NCBI RefSeq assembly: GCF_030272615.1
Contig: NC_081414.1
Coordinates: 522,042,185 to 522,106,184, forward strand
Direction of reading: 5' to 3'
Source of the DNA: Cryptomeria japonica
Taxonomy: Eukaryota; Streptophyta; Pinopsida; Cupressales; Cupressaceae
Length of the DNA: 64,000 nucleotides
Shown: positions 11,594 through 23,640 of the stretch, one piece after another
Numbering within the stretch: position 1 is the first letter of the stretch
Layout: each line of letters opens with the position of its first letter
Translations under genes and position numbers: made by a program
The notes under the pieces: model-generated
Database searches by the model: none
What the model was told of the DNA's origin: nothing
What the model saw: only the letters and a program-made list of their open reading frames with translations

Positions 11594-13490
11594 TTGAAAT
11601 TGACTATTGATCACTTATCAAAACAACTTTTAGACAATCGAACCCCTGAAATGGAAACAAAAACATTTGAAATAGCTGAAAACCATATCAACATGACATA
11701 CCAAAGCAAAATACAAGTAACAAGTCAATATATCAGAGAAATCAAACAAGTTCAAAATCAAAATCCAACTATGTTAAAAACTCACAAGGATTCAAATACA
11801 TCTCAAAAGAAAGGTGGCTCTTTTATGCACCTCTTAAAGAGATCCCTAAAGGATTTGGCTAAAGAAGATCAAAATCGTTCACCTATGTCTAGCAATGGCT
11901 CATTCCCGTATAAGCAAATTGATTCTCTAAAGGCATATATTCCTACACCTCCTAAAATCTTGCAAGAACCTTCCATCGCATCCTTGCCCAACAATACATT
12001 CAAAGATGAAGTTCCCCAAGGGATATCCAAAATTGCCATCAAACCTATTTCAGAGGATCCTATTCAAAGCTCATCTCCTTCATATCCAAGCCTTAATTCA
12101 TTGCAGCATCCCCATAATGCTTCCTTGCAAATTGAAGTCCTCATTCATAGAATGCTTGTTAAATGTGTCCTAATAGATGGGGGAGTTGGCTTGAACATTT
12201 TCTCTTTGAGTCTTGTCCATGCTTTGGGTTATTCAAAAGATGCAGTTGATCCCCTGGAAAAGATCAAAATTAAAACATATGGTGAAGAAGAACATTAGTC
12301 TAAAGGAATTGTGATGCTACCTATCAGGGTGGGACCTTTACAAAAAGATACAGCATGCCAAGTTCTAGGCGTGGACCTACCATACAATATACTCTTGGGG
12401 AGATCATGGATTCAGGACATACAAGCTATTACATCAACATATCATCAATGCTTAAAATTTCCCTACAATGGATAGGAAATCACAATATCAGTAGACTCAA
12501 ATCCATTGCAGTGTTGTAATAATCTAAAATCAGCTCAAGAGGTCATAGTTCCACATAATAGAGAGGCAGCATTTTCAAGCAAGGAACAATCATTTGCATC
12601 AATTTTATCAAGCATGGAAAAACAAATACAACTAAGAGATCAACAGACCGGAGAATATTTTCTATCATGGAAAAACAAACTAGAGCAACTTCAAATTGAG
12701 AGGGATGAAGAAGCATATATAGTAGTCGATGTAGTTCACATGTATGTAGAACAAATGTTAGGGACTAGCCCACTTGAATCAGAATCACATTCGACTGACA
12801 TGGACTTAACCTAGGATGATCAGGATTTTCTTATGCGAGGTCTTTCTAATGAGAGTATTGTTCTATATATCGACATACATACTGAAAGCTCTGACATCTC
12901 TATCATGACCCCTAATATCTTTGAAACTATTCAACCTGAAGATCCTTTATCCTTAAGTTATCCTAAACCTATGGACTGGGAAAATGAAGGACATACTGCT
13001 ATTGATGCCTTACCTAATGACTATGCCATATCCTTATACCTTGATGAGATCAAACCTGCAACAACTTTCACCAGGGATTCCGCTAACGTATCTTCAAGTC
13101 AAATGGATGTCAAATCTCCTAGTCGCAAAAATAAAAATCAAGAAAACAATATCTGGTCTAATGTTGAAAACTATTTCTTGGCAACATTAGACCAAGAAAA
13201 AGTAAAAATAAAGGACACATCTAATGGTGAAAACCTCCTTGAGGCACCGGAAGATGGGAGATTTGACACCTTACCTAAATTATATCAAGAGAAGTTATCT
13301 ATCATAATAGCACCAGCAAAGGCAACTATCATTGGTACAACTGATCTGCATCCAACAATCTCTTTATCAAAACTAGCAAGGCAGAAATATTTTGAACCAT
13401 TCAAAAGATTGCAAGTCAATTTTTCTTGTTCATATACACACATTCCAGGGTTCAATCCATATCTTACAATACTTCACCAGAATATCAGTC
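11594..13490 (+). pseudogene. Tat-B protease and pol linker (decayed)
   Basis: An open stretch 11594-12298 contains an aspartic-protease motif CVLIDGGVGLNIF, with DGG at 12176-12184 in place of the usual DSG/DTG. The flanking words HALGYSKDAVD and PYNILLGRSW align with the protease of Tat-A (ALGYSENAVD, SYNILLG). After stops at 12296 and 12473 the frame continues as an acidic linker to about 13490 (ENLLEAPEDGRFDTLP, PGFNPYL). This linker is colinear with the Tat-A linker at 27298-26489 but lacks its G-patch. The alignment to Tat-A stops at 13490, where RT should begin. The gag part is absent upstream. Confidence 0.82.
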
Positions 13491-13876
13491 TGGGAGCAAG
13501 CATAAAAAATGGAACACAACATGGATCAGGAGTCAATATTCTATTTATCACACCACAAGGGCATACAATCCCGAAAGCATACAAATTAAGCTTTTCATGT
13601 ACAAACAATATAGCAGAGTATGAAGCATTGGTAACAGGTATCAAAATGGCTATAGAATGGAACATTAAACAACTTCAAGTCTTTGGAGACTCTCAGCTTG
13701 TCATTAATCAAATCAATGATGACTATCAAACAAAAGATGACAAACTCATGCCTTACAAAAAGATGGTGGATGATATTAAGAAGTACTTTGTAGATATAAC
13801 TTTTGAACAGATTCTAAGAAATGACAACAAAGAAACAGATGCCATGGCTACACTTACTTCTCTATTGCAGACATAG
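13491..13876 (+). pseudogene. Tat-B second RNase H domain
   Basis: Contains TNNIAEYEALVTGIKMAIEW (AEYE at 13613) and GDSQLVINQINDDYQTKDD (near 13685), followed by RNDNKETDAMATL. This is the extra RNase H that marks Tat-lineage gypsy elements and is colinear with 25130-24649 of Tat-A. The first catalytic Asp seen in Tat-A (YFDGS) is missing, because the sequence joins the linker directly at IKNGTQHGSG. The open frame 12833-13876 therefore fuses the linker to RNase H across a deleted RT. Confidence 0.85.
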
Positions 13877-15238
13877 GAAAATCAACAAAGTTATGAATTC
13901 CTGGTTGGAGAGTTGTTTCATCTCGCCTTTAATTGTCCTGATTCCCAAACCATCTATCAAATTATTGGACATGATTCCTCCCACTATGGCCAAACTTACA
14001 CATACCTGAAAGATAATATCCTACCTCCCGACTTATCGAAGAACCAAAAGAGGAACTTTATTCACCAATCCTCTCATTTTACTTTCATCGCGGATACCCT
14101 GTATAAACGAGGTCTAGACGGTACTCTTTTATGATGCCTCAAACAAGAAGAATCTGAGAAGGCCTTGCAAGAAGTGCATAACGACATTTGTGGCACTCAT
14201 TCAAGTGGTCTTACCCTTTCAAATAAACTCATACGCTTGAGCTATTATTGGTCGATTATGGAACGAGATTCTTTTAAAATAGCAAGAACATGCAAACAAT
14301 GTCAAATCCATGGGAACTTGATTCATGCACCAACACAAGAACTACATGCTTTAGCAACATCTTGGTCTTTTTGTCAATGGGGACTTGATCTAGTAGGAAA
14401 GATAAATCCTTCCTCATCTAATGGACACAAATTCATCATGATAGCTACAAAATATTTCATGAAATGGATTGAAGTTGTACCTCTCATCAACATCACAGGA
14501 AAGCAAATTGCTTCATTTATCTTGAACTATATCATTTGTCGCTATGGAATACCCATGACCATTATCACTAATAATGGGTGACCATTCAAGAATCAAGACA
14601 TACAAGAGCTATGTGAGAAGTTCAAAATCTAGCATAGATTCTCCACACCATATTATCCACAAGGAAATGGGCAGGCAGAAGCATCTAACAAAACTATTCT
14701 GAAAATCCTTAAAAAGACAGTGAACGATGTCGGGAAAGATTGGCATATTCAACTGAACCCTGCTCTCTGGGCCTACCACACCAGTATCCACACACCAACA
14801 GGTGCCACACCTTTCTCTCTTGCATATGGATCAAAAGCCATATTGTCAACCGAAGTAGAGATACCTTCTCTACATGTATCACTAAAAGGTCTCATCCCAG
14901 ATGAAGAACAAAGAATATCTAGACTACAAGAGTTAGAACTAATCCATGAACGAAGACAAAATTCCTTTGATCATCTAAAGGTATATCAGCAAAGAATGTT
15001 CTAAAGCTATAATCAGAAGGTCAAACCATGAATCTTTCAAGTGGGAGAACTAGTGCTAAAGGAAAATCCACGCAACTAGGTAGATCGAGAAAAGAAAGGA
15101 AAATTTGAACCAAACTGGTTAGGTCCATTTGTGGTCACAACAGTATTTGGATCAGGAGCATATCAGCTATCAACACAGGATGAAGATCAACTTGAAGAAC
15201 CTATCAATAGCATGCACTTGAAGAAATTCTATGTCTGA
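13877..15238 (+). pseudogene. Tat-B integrase (decayed)
   Basis: The HHCC finger is EVHNDICGTHSSG...CKQCQIHG (14168-14312). In the core, GLDLVGK gives the first Asp (14387), TNNG stands where DNG is expected (Asn codon 14570), and GNGQAEASNK gives the Glu (14678), with exactly 35 residues between the last two. The C-terminal part has NPALWAYHTSIHTPTGATPF and ends GPFVVTTVFGSGAYQL...HLKKFYV, stopping at 15236. Stops occur at 13874, 14132, 14579, 14630, 15002, 15029 and 15077. No chromodomain is visible. The Asp-to-Asn change at the second catalytic position is shared with Tat-A. Confidence 0.9.
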
Positions 15239-15430
15239 AAAATTTAGAAAAATCAAAAACAGAGAAAAATCAAAAAAATAAAAAACAGTGAAAAATCATA
15301 AAAATAAAAAATAGTGAAAAATCAAAAAATCAAAAATAGTGAAAAATAAAAATAAAATAAATAAATAAAAATAAAAAAAGAAAGAAAAAAATCAAATATC
15401 AGAAAAAGTGCAATAAAAACAGACAGTGAA
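15239..15430 (+). repeat. A-rich simple repeat after Tat-B integrase
   Basis: Runs of AAAAATCAAAAACAGTG-like units give a nearly pure A-rich tract. Tat-A has a T-rich tract at the matching place (23330-23415 on the plus strand), so this is a family trait rather than a local accident. Confidence 0.8.
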
Positions 15431-16979
15431 AACCTAGCAAACAGGTGCTATCTGTCAGCTAGCTCTTCCATCTATTAGTTCATGCATTCATTATTCCATC
15501 AACGCTATCCATATGCATCATAAGCCTTTATACATATGCAAACATTCGAGGTGGCTTCTTACCATGGTTTGGATCATTGGATATATCATTGTGATTTTGT
15601 TTCTAGGCTTGGGGCAAAATCCTACATCTAGCTGGGGGCAAAAACTCTTGATCATTTTGAGCTTAACTAAACAAGTAGAACAACAGTTAGACAACTCTTA
15701 TCAAGCAAAAACTGAGACACATCCAACATTGAACACGAGATCAAACTATCAACTATCAAGCTATCATGAAATCAATCAAAGCACATCACACACTTTTCAG
15801 TGGATAATATTTTTGGATAATGATTTTAACATAATTGTTCAACTTTTCTACATTGCTTTTCGCTATCATGATTTTTGAGTGACTCCAGGATGTCATTGAT
15901 TAGAGGAACAAGGAAGGAACGTGATATTTTTATTTTCTACTGTCTGAAAATTAATCATTAATATGTGCAAATTTGTCTCAAGACATGATCATCAGAATAT
16001 CATTGAAGACATTTCCGATTTGTGTATTAAAATGATTAATACTGTGTGTTTTACGCAAGCAACACTTAGGTCATCTTGGTTCAATTATACCTCGATGCTT
16101 GTGTTAACTTGCTATATCAAAATCCATGAAAGAAGTGCTCGGGTCATAGTTATACCATCGATGTTTGCACTCACTTCCCACATTTTAAAAGCTCAATGAT
16201 GACAAAAACGCAAAATAATCCAGTGACTAGTCGAGTCGTAATTTGCATTCCATTGCATTTTAGCTTGCATATCATTCTTGCATGGGATCCACAAGGTCCT
16301 TTTATCCAAGGTTAAATCTATCACAAGAATCATCAAAGTATCATCACAAGTGTATACGCAATCAGAATGACGACTCATCTCTCTCATGATATTATCAACC
16401 TAGCCCAAATCTTATGCTATCTTTCTCAACAAAATCAACAATCATCATATCCAAATATTTCAGCAACTTGATATCAACAAACTACCAGTTCTTTCTCTAA
16501 TCAACCTTATCAAATCAAATCAATCAATCAAACCTAATCAATCCTATCATGTCTTATACAGGATGTATCCTTCCTAAAACCAGACATTCTGATCAGGATG
16601 AATCCTTCCTGGAACTAGACGCTTTGATCATTGTTGTCTTATATAGGATGAATCCTTCCTGAAACCAGACTGAATCTCGATCTTATCAATCTAATCAATC
16701 AAGATTTTTTAATCTTACCCATCTAAGCAATCAAGCTAATCAAAGAACTCACATTTTCATCAAAACATAGTTGCAGAAATCAAATCAAATCTATCGAGAT
16801 ATCAATCTCACAAAAAACTCCAAAGATCAATTATCTCAATTGATCTTCCGAGGGGGCATCATCGTACTAGAATTTAGCAATCAAGAGCTGGATCATCCTA
16901 TCAAATCAATAACATCATCAAAATAAGATTATTCTTTGAATCAACGCATCATCACAGATTGCTTCAAAGAGGGGAAAAA
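15431..16979 (+). other. Tat-B 3' untranslated region with short repeats and polypurine tract
   Basis: No recognisable gene. Between about 16549 and 16680 the phrase AGGATGAATCCTTCCTG...CCAGAC appears three times. The polypurine tract AAAGAGGGGAAAAA is at 16966-16979, directly before the LTR. There is no antisense PMD gene, unlike Tat-A. Confidence 0.7.
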
Positions 16980-18024
16980 TGAATAGACCTAAAAATGATC
17001 TGAAGATAATTAATTAAATAAGAAATTATTTAATTAATCTCCCCTCCCCAATTTAATTAAATTTACTAAGCAATTTGATTAAATTTCCCTTTTCATCTAC
17101 TTATTAATAAATCTAAGGATTTATTTAATAGGTTCATTTCATTTCACCCCTTTGATTAATTAATTCAAATTAATTAATTCCCTCCATCCAAATTCATTTC
17201 TTCTAAATCCCCTAATTAATTAAAACAAATCAATTATGAGTTGTGGAGATTAATTATCCTTTTTGAATTTTTAAATTCAAATTCTCCTAACTTCTACCAC
17301 TCCTAAACCTAACCATTCCTAAACCTAACCCATTCTACCTACAACATGTCCCCTTTCATCCAACATCTTCTAGAACCTTTGTGACACTTGTCACTAAGTG
17401 TTCCCTTTCATCCTACTCCTTCTAGAAGCCTCTTGACACTTGTCACCATAGAGATGACAGATGTTCCCTTTAATCCAACTCCCTTTGCCATCCTCCTCCA
17501 ATTTAACCATTGATATCTTCAGATCAATCTTGACCATTGATTATTGCCACATCACCCCTAGCCTTGGAAAATCCTATAGATAGACCTCATTTTGGAGCTC
17601 AAAGGGTCTCAATTTCATATCATTTTGCATCCCATCTCATTTTTCATCTTATGCATTGTTATTATAGGCATCTAGCTTCTAGTTTATCATTCTTTAGCAA
17701 TGTTATCATCCTTAATCTTAGCTTAATTGCATCTTAATCTTAGTTCATTTTATAGATCAATCATGAAATCATATAGCTTAATTATGCTATTCTTGCTAGA
17801 TCATGCATTTTCATCCAACAAATCCTCCATCTAAGTGTAGTCAAGTCACTAGAGTATGCATAATCAGATTTGAGAACATTTTTCAGACTCGCATTTACTA
17901 GGAGGCAATAAGTCGATTAGCTATGGTTTTGTCTTTCATTGTTTCAATTTACTAACCATTGCTTGTAATGATTTATTGAGTGCATTTTGGTTGCAGATAT
18001 AGGTACACTTCACAAAGCATGACA
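16980..18024 (+). repeat. Tat-B 3' LTR
   Basis: Direct repeat of 478-1508, about 1045 bp, with canonical TG...CA ends (TGAATAGACC ... CATGACA). It is followed by the duplication ATTAG at 18025-18029. Confidence 0.9.
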
Positions 18025-18236
18025 ATTAGATATTTAATTAACTTGGTTAGAGGAATAATTAAATATTAGATATTTAATTATTTTAGAAGAATAGAATAGA
18101 TGAATTAATTAATAGAAAGACATGAAATGAATTAAATAAATTAATCTTTTCAAATTAACTATTTAATAGAAGAATAATTATTAAATAAATATTAAATATT
18201 TATTTAATTGATCATAGCCATTTTTATGTGTATATA
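18025..18236 (-). repeat. Tat-A 3' LTR, inner part (beyond the Tat-B insertion)
   Basis: Matches 34149-34376 and continues the LTR interrupted at 477. It includes the second copy of the ATTAG duplication. The end reads TGTGTATATA, against TGTGTATACA in the 5' LTR. Confidence 0.88.
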
Positions 18237-18540
18237 TTTTGCCCTTCTTTGAAATGAAGTCGAGACAACATTGTTTCAAAGATTAAATCAAGTCTCGATA
18301 ATGGGCTTGGCGAAGATTAAAAATCTTGATTGTGTGCCCTCGAGGAGATTGATCATGAAATTGTTGAAAACTTTGGTTTGAACAATTGATCTCATGATAA
18401 TTGATATAAAAAAAAAGTCCCATCAATTAAATTCATTTGTAAAAAACAAAATAAATTGCCCTATTGAATAGCATTAATTACTCTTCAAATAGTAAATATA
18501 AAATTAACCAAGGCTAATTTTAATTTCATTGTTATCCTTG
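18237..18540 (-). other. Tat-A polypurine tract and 3' end
   Basis: On the minus strand the sequence just before the LTR reads AAAGAAGGGCAAAA (18250-18237), a polypurine tract. The rest is non-coding. Confidence 0.6.
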
Positions 18541-18753
18541 TCATCTTGTGAAGAAAATTTTCTTGGTAAGGTGGCGAAATGGTGATTCCTGTGGAGAACC
18601 ATCGATTTGAGCATGTTCGATGATATCAGCGGCCTCTCGAGTATGGGTATCCAGTATGTATCTTATCCTGAGCTTTGTTTTCAACTTATCGTGCAACTTT
18701 TCATGTTTTAGGTGCGGTTTTGATTTTTTGAATTTTTTTGCGATTTTCGGTAT

Positions 18754-19045
18754 TAGATTAGTGCTTTTGCATTTTGATTTAGCACATATGCATAGATTAG
18801 CGCTTATGCTCTTTTTGTCAGTGCATATGCCAAGGATTTTAGCACATTTGCATAAGATAGCACTTTTGAATTGTTTTTTTGTGCTTTTGCAGTTGAAGTT
18901 AGTGCTTTTGCTTTGTTTTGCGCATATGTTCTTAGGGTTAGTGCATATGCTAAGGATGATAGCACTTTTGCATAGGATAGCTCTTTTCCTCAAAAGGATA
19001 GCGCATATGCTCAAAATTGATGTTTTTGATAAGTGCAAAAGCTAA
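18754..19045 (+). repeat. Degenerate TTAGYGCWTWTGC array (left array of Tat-A)
   Basis: About 13 copies of a short motif such as TTAGCGCTTATGCTC, TTAGTGCATATGCTAAGG or ATAGCACTTTTGCATAGG, spaced 18-28 bp. The same motif occurs in the opposite genomic orientation at 32820-33145. Here it lies upstream of the plus-strand PMD gene. The long ORFs that cross it on both strands are by-products of the repeat. Confidence 0.8.
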
Positions 19046-19107
19046 AAAAAATATTTTGATGACTAGATTTAACGTGTTTAATGCGCATGTATGATGAATA
19101 GAGACTT

Positions 19108-19134
19108 GATTGCTTGATTGATTGATTGATTGAT

Positions 19135-19165
<31 letters not shown>

Positions 19166-19176
19166 GTTGATTGATT
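19108..19176. repeat. (ATTG)n microsatellite
   Basis: Nearly perfect GATTGATTGATT run with two GGTT variants. Confidence 0.9.
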
Positions 19177-19389
19177 AGCTCTAAGAAACCGATTTAGTTT
19201 CTAATGCAAGAGCTTAACAAAGTTTTGATTAAACTCAGTGATTGATAGAAAACCATGATTGATAAGTTTTAAAAATGATTTGATAGCTTAATTTGCTTCA
19301 ATTTGATTTGATAGTAGATAGTGTAGGTTGCTTCAGTTTGATTTGATAGATAGATAGTTGATGATTGATTTAATTCTCTTGATAAATAG

Positions 19390-21537
19390 GAGAAACTTGA
19401 TTTTCTCCAGTGTCGGGAGAAATTACCGGCAGTACACCATTTAGTGTCAGAGTTGACACAGGCTGAGGTTAGATATATAGATGCATGTGGTTTATGCCAT
19501 CTGTTGTATATGCCTGAGATTGCACATAATATAGGATTGTTGATGATGTTAGCCGAGAGATGGTATAGTGAGCATAACACTTTTCACTTACCCATGGGTG
19601 AGATTAGTGTGACACTCGAGGATGTGTACAGGATTCTGCACATCTCGGTGACTGGCAAGTTAGTGCAATATGATTTTCAGGATCATGTTGGGACAGAGGC
19701 TTGTAGAGCCATTTTTGTTGATGATAGCATCACTGGAGTAGAGATCTGATGGGAGGATATGGTGATGTATTACGAGACTCTCCCTATGATTCTTGTTGGT
19801 TTGATTGGATGATTTATTTGTCCTAATAGGTGATCGCAAGGTTTTGTTGTTGGATGGGGTGAGATTATACTAAGTATGATGCAACATCATACTCGATATG
19901 CTTAGGGTGTTTGTATGCTTGCACATTTATAGCATGATCTTCATCAGGTGGTGTATAATGAGAGTGCTAGTTTGTCTACAGGATGCACTTTATTGTAGAT
20001 CTAGTGTTGGGAGCACACTGTTGTGACTTGGCCTATCCATCATAGAGTTTGTGAAGAGAGGCAGCCATATGTGTATTTTTATGCAGGTATCCTTACTCAG
20101 CATAAGCTGGGTAAGATAGAGTATTGGTGTTGGGTGCTTGATTCATTAGATAGCATTACTTGGAGACCATATGTTGATTGTGAGCCATGGATGGATGATG
20201 CATGGACATTAACATTTATCATGCAGAGTAGATATCTCATTGGTCAGACTCCTTACATTGTTGAGCGACAGTTGTTTAGTCGCATTCTTAGACAGTTTGG
20301 TATGATCCAACCTATGCATATTGGTGTGACAATATATGCTCGGCGGTATAGAGATAGATGAGATTGGGGACCTTCCTTGTAATTTGAGATTTCTCACTTA
20401 GAGTTTCTTGCTACTCCGAGAGTGGCTTATGATATGAGATTGCACATTCTTGATCCTGGTGTTATTGAAGATTATGCTCAGTATATACTAGCTCATCCAT
20501 TTTCTTGTATTACTGTTCCAGCAGATCCTCCTCCTAGCTCAAGAGATGAGGATGATGATTCAAATGATCCAGGTGTGAGGAGACGTAGATGAAGACAAGA
20601 GGTTAGAGGTGCTCAGGAGGCTGGGGGAGGTGGAGATGAGGGTGGGGATGGAGGTGGTGGTGGTAGGAGACCTGAATGAAGGGGAGGTCGATTGAGAGGA
20701 CCGTTTGGACCAGTTGGCAGGATTGGGAGACCACATCCTATGGGTGGGAGGGATGTTGGATGGATTGGGAGGGAGCATGGCATGCAAGGGCAAGTATGAT
20801 ATCACCAAGAGGGTTGCCATTGACAGGAGGAGGCACGGTTAGTGGACTAGATGGGGGTTGCGGGAGAGGCATTGATTTTGGATAGATTCAGCCAAACCCT
20901 AGGGTTATTGTAGCTCATCATGGAGAGGATGAGGATCTTGAGGATCATGTTCCCCTTATTAGACGATGGGTTGTGAGAGCTACTCGGACAAAGATTCCAG
21001 CAGTTAGACAGAGTGGTAGTGAGGAGGGGATTGGGGTGCATGCACTACAGTAGGATTTGCTAGAGTAGGATGTACCAGTGCATGATATAGTAGAGTAGGA
21101 TGCACCAGAGCATGATGTTCTAGAGAAAGAGACCATTGATAGTCTTACAACACAGATTGATCAGCTTTGAGCATAGGTGCAGACTCTCGTGGCTGAGAAG
21201 GATAGAGTTGTTAGGAGACAACAGGATACTCAAGGCCTTATTGATCATATTCAGCAGGTTGGATCAAGTACCCTCTCAGCTGACACTATTAGAGCATTAG
21301 TTCGGGCTGAGAAGGAGACTTCCCACTGGCGACAATAATATGAGGAGGCGGTTGCAGAGAGCTAGAGAGCAGGTAGTTATCATACCACCATGTTGATGGA
21401 TACTAGCAGTGGTGGGGTCATGCGACCTCCTTAGAGGAGTGGTGATCATGGGAGATAGGTATCTGGAGGATCTTCTCGCCCACAACCACAAAGACAGACA
21501 GATTCAGGTGGTAGTAGTACAAGACAGTCGTGACTTG
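19390..21537 (+). pseudogene. Plant mobile domain (PMD) protein gene inside Tat-A, antisense to gag-pol (decayed)
   Basis: One reading frame can be followed from 19390 to about 20640 through stops only. It reads DACGLCHLLYMPEI, NTFHLPMGEISVTLEDVYRI (near 19579), WPIHHRVCEERQPYVYFYAG and SRILRQFGMIQPMHIGV. These are hallmarks of the PMD family (plant aminotransferase-like mobile domain), known in MAIN/MAIL1-type host proteins and in copies carried by gypsy and MULE elements. After a frameshift between 20640 and 20890 an acidic, Gly/Arg-rich tail and a coiled-coil-like stretch (TQIDQL, VAEKDRVVRRQQDTQ) run to 21537. No ATG start remains. Nearly all stops are single transitions from Gln, Arg or Trp codons. 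Antisense extra ORFs in this position are known in some Tat elements. The role in the element is unknown. Confidence 0.85.
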
Positions 21538-21539
21538 AT

Positions 21540-22330
21540 TTGGAGGCACTTGTATTGTTTATTTGATATCATTGTATACTTGGACTTTTATTGTTTTTAT
21601 GATGATTCTATATGCAGACATGGACTTTATATGATGATGATCTTTATTATGCATGTTACTCTATTTTATGATGATGATCTATATGCATTGATTATATGGA
21701 TGCAGCGATTAAATGGATGATGATATGATGATGATGCTTTATATTATGATGCAATGATAAATGCTTTCATTAATTTTTTTATTTTGATGATCTTGGATGC
21801 AAATGAAAATGAATACTAACTTTAATGATATGCAAATGATGCAAATGCAATGATCTATATGGAAATGTAAATGAATGATTTCTTTAATGCTTATGATGAT
21901 GTAAATATAAATGATCTACATGAAATGTTTTTGATTTTATATGTAATGTTCATGAATCTAAGTGTAAAGATGCAACTAAATGATCATTAATGGAATGATA
22001 ATGCAAATAATAATGATGATACACTACATGATGAATGAAATGCACTTAATTGAATGCAAATTAATGCAATGATGTATATACAACTAAATGAAATGGATGA
22101 TGATTAAAATGATTCTAAAAATGAATGCACCTACAATGATTAAATGCAAATTGTTTTTGTTTGTCCAAGTATACTCAATCTTTATTTATGATTGTTGATC
22201 TGTTAATGAAATGATATGCTTATAATGCAACTAACCATGAATGCTTATAATGTAGATGAATAATGAGCTAATCCAAAAACATCTAACTAAAAATTGTACT
22301 GCCATTCTTCATATGCTAAATTGTAACAGT
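21540..22330. other. Low-complexity ATG/GATGAT-rich stretch in Tat-A
   Basis: Dense in ATGATG, ATGCAAATG and TAATG words, with no coding signal on either strand. It separates the PMD gene from the 3' end of pol. Confidence 0.6.
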
Positions 22331-22370
22331 GCTTGATTTCATCATTGAGCTTTAAAAATGTTGTAAGAAA

Positions 22371-22500
22371 ATACAAGCAACTTGACATAATGATTCAAGA
22401 TGACCTGAGTATTCCTTACATGGATTTTGATATAGCAAGTTAATACAAGCAACTTGATATAATGGATCAAGTTGACCTGAGTATTGCTTGCAGAACAGAC
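22371..22500. repeat. 72-bp tandem duplication in Tat-A
   Basis: Unit one starts ATACAAGCAACTTGACATAA at 22371. Unit two, ATACAAGCAACTTGATATAA, starts at 22443; each contains GACCTGAGTATT. The second copy decays after about 55 bp. Confidence 0.8.
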
Positions 22501-23640
22501 AAGGATTATCCCCTTTCATGCATGACTTGGAACGTCCTCCTTGATCTTTTGCCAATCATATCTTGAGACAAGTACATACCGTAGTAAGAGATAAACCATA
22601 GACAACAATCAAAGAAAATAATCATGCCCCATCATAGCTTCTCTAGTTATGGACATCCTTGAGTTGCATAGAGTACATGATTAGCAATAAAATAAAGATA
22701 TAAACACTGAATCTTGCATGTCATTCACATGTTCTTATGGTCATTAATTTATATAATCATCTTGATGAATGATCTTTAATAATCCTGTATTACTTGCTGG
22801 CTGATTCTTCATTTTCTAAGTTTCATGATTCAGTTGTTGATGAAATGCCTTGATTTTTGTTGCTTTGTTGCTCATTATCTATTTCAAAATCCTAGGTATT
22901 TTTGGTTTTTCTAATTTTTTTGAATGTTTTGGATTTTTGAAGATTCAAAAGATCACCTTAGCAAAAGGAATTAGGATGTTGCCCCTAGCGAAAACAAAAA
23001 TTTATTATGGATGTATGAATTGATCAAGATCCAAACCATGGCGGGATAAAAATGCAGATTGATTGATTCTAATAAGATCCAATAAAGTGACTACGACAAG
23101 TATGTCAAAGATTGATGATGGTTGGTAAGTTGCATATTTCTTGCTAAATGGTTCAGAGCAATGGATGCGAAAGATGGAATGGATAAGCTAGGATATGATG
23201 GAAGCGATAGATACAATAGTATGGAGTGGATAGGTGCGCAAAGCAATCTCATAGATGGAGGAACTTACTTTTTAGATAGCACCTGTTTACCAGGTTTTCA
23301 CCATCTAAATTTATTGCACTTTTCTCTCTCTTTTTCTCTTTTTAAAATTTTTTTTTTTAATTTTTTTTAGGGATTTTCTGCTTTTCGGATGTTTGCTGAT
23401 TTTTTTTTTTTTAGGACTTTATATCTCAAGCATAGAATTTCTTGAGATGGATAGAATTGATAGTTTCATCAAACCAATCACCTTAAGGGGTAGATAACTT
23501 GTATGCTTCTGATCCATATGTTGCTACTATGACAAAAGGTCCTAGCCAATTTGGTTCAAATTTTCCCTTCTTTTCTTGATCTTGCTGATTTCTTGGATTC
23601 TACCTTAGAACGATATCTCCAATCTAAAAAATGTGTGGCT
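22501..23640 (-). other. Tat-A region downstream of integrase
   Basis: Non-coding. It contains T-rich runs (23330-23415) equivalent to the A-rich tract of Tat-B. Confidence 0.55.

Larger units (their letters stand above)
478..18024 (+). mobile_element. Tat-B: plus-strand Ty3/gypsy (Tat lineage) element, gag- and RT-deleted
   Basis: Flanked by the 5-bp duplication ATTAG (473-477 and 18025-18029), with LTRs at 478-1508 and 16980-18024. The comparison with the uninterrupted Tat-A LTR at 34137-34170 shows the empty site directly. The primer-binding site is at 1512-1530 and the polypurine tract at 16966-16979. Coding remains are protease (near 12176), a linker, the Tat-type second RNase H (13500-13880) and integrase (about 14090-15238). 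No Gag and no RT YxDD block is present. Copia-A is inserted in its leader. Removing Copia-A leaves about 9.8 kb. The copy cannot be autonomous. Confidence 0.9.

Noticed and set aside
15513-15878. Plus-strand ORF of 121 codons after Tat-B integrase.
   Set aside because: Non-repetitive but with no similarity to gypsy proteins or to Tat-A at this place; likely chance in the 3' untranslated region.
18541-19045. Long overlapping ORFs on both strands (minus 18541-19038, plus 18620-19045).
   Set aside because: They run through the degenerate TTAGYGCWTWTGC array; the Lys/Ser/Cys- and Leu/His-rich translations reflect the repeat, and neither shows a domain.
20560-20820. Minus-strand Pro/Ser-rich ORF.
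   Set aside because: Complement of the Gly/Arg-rich tail of the PMD gene.
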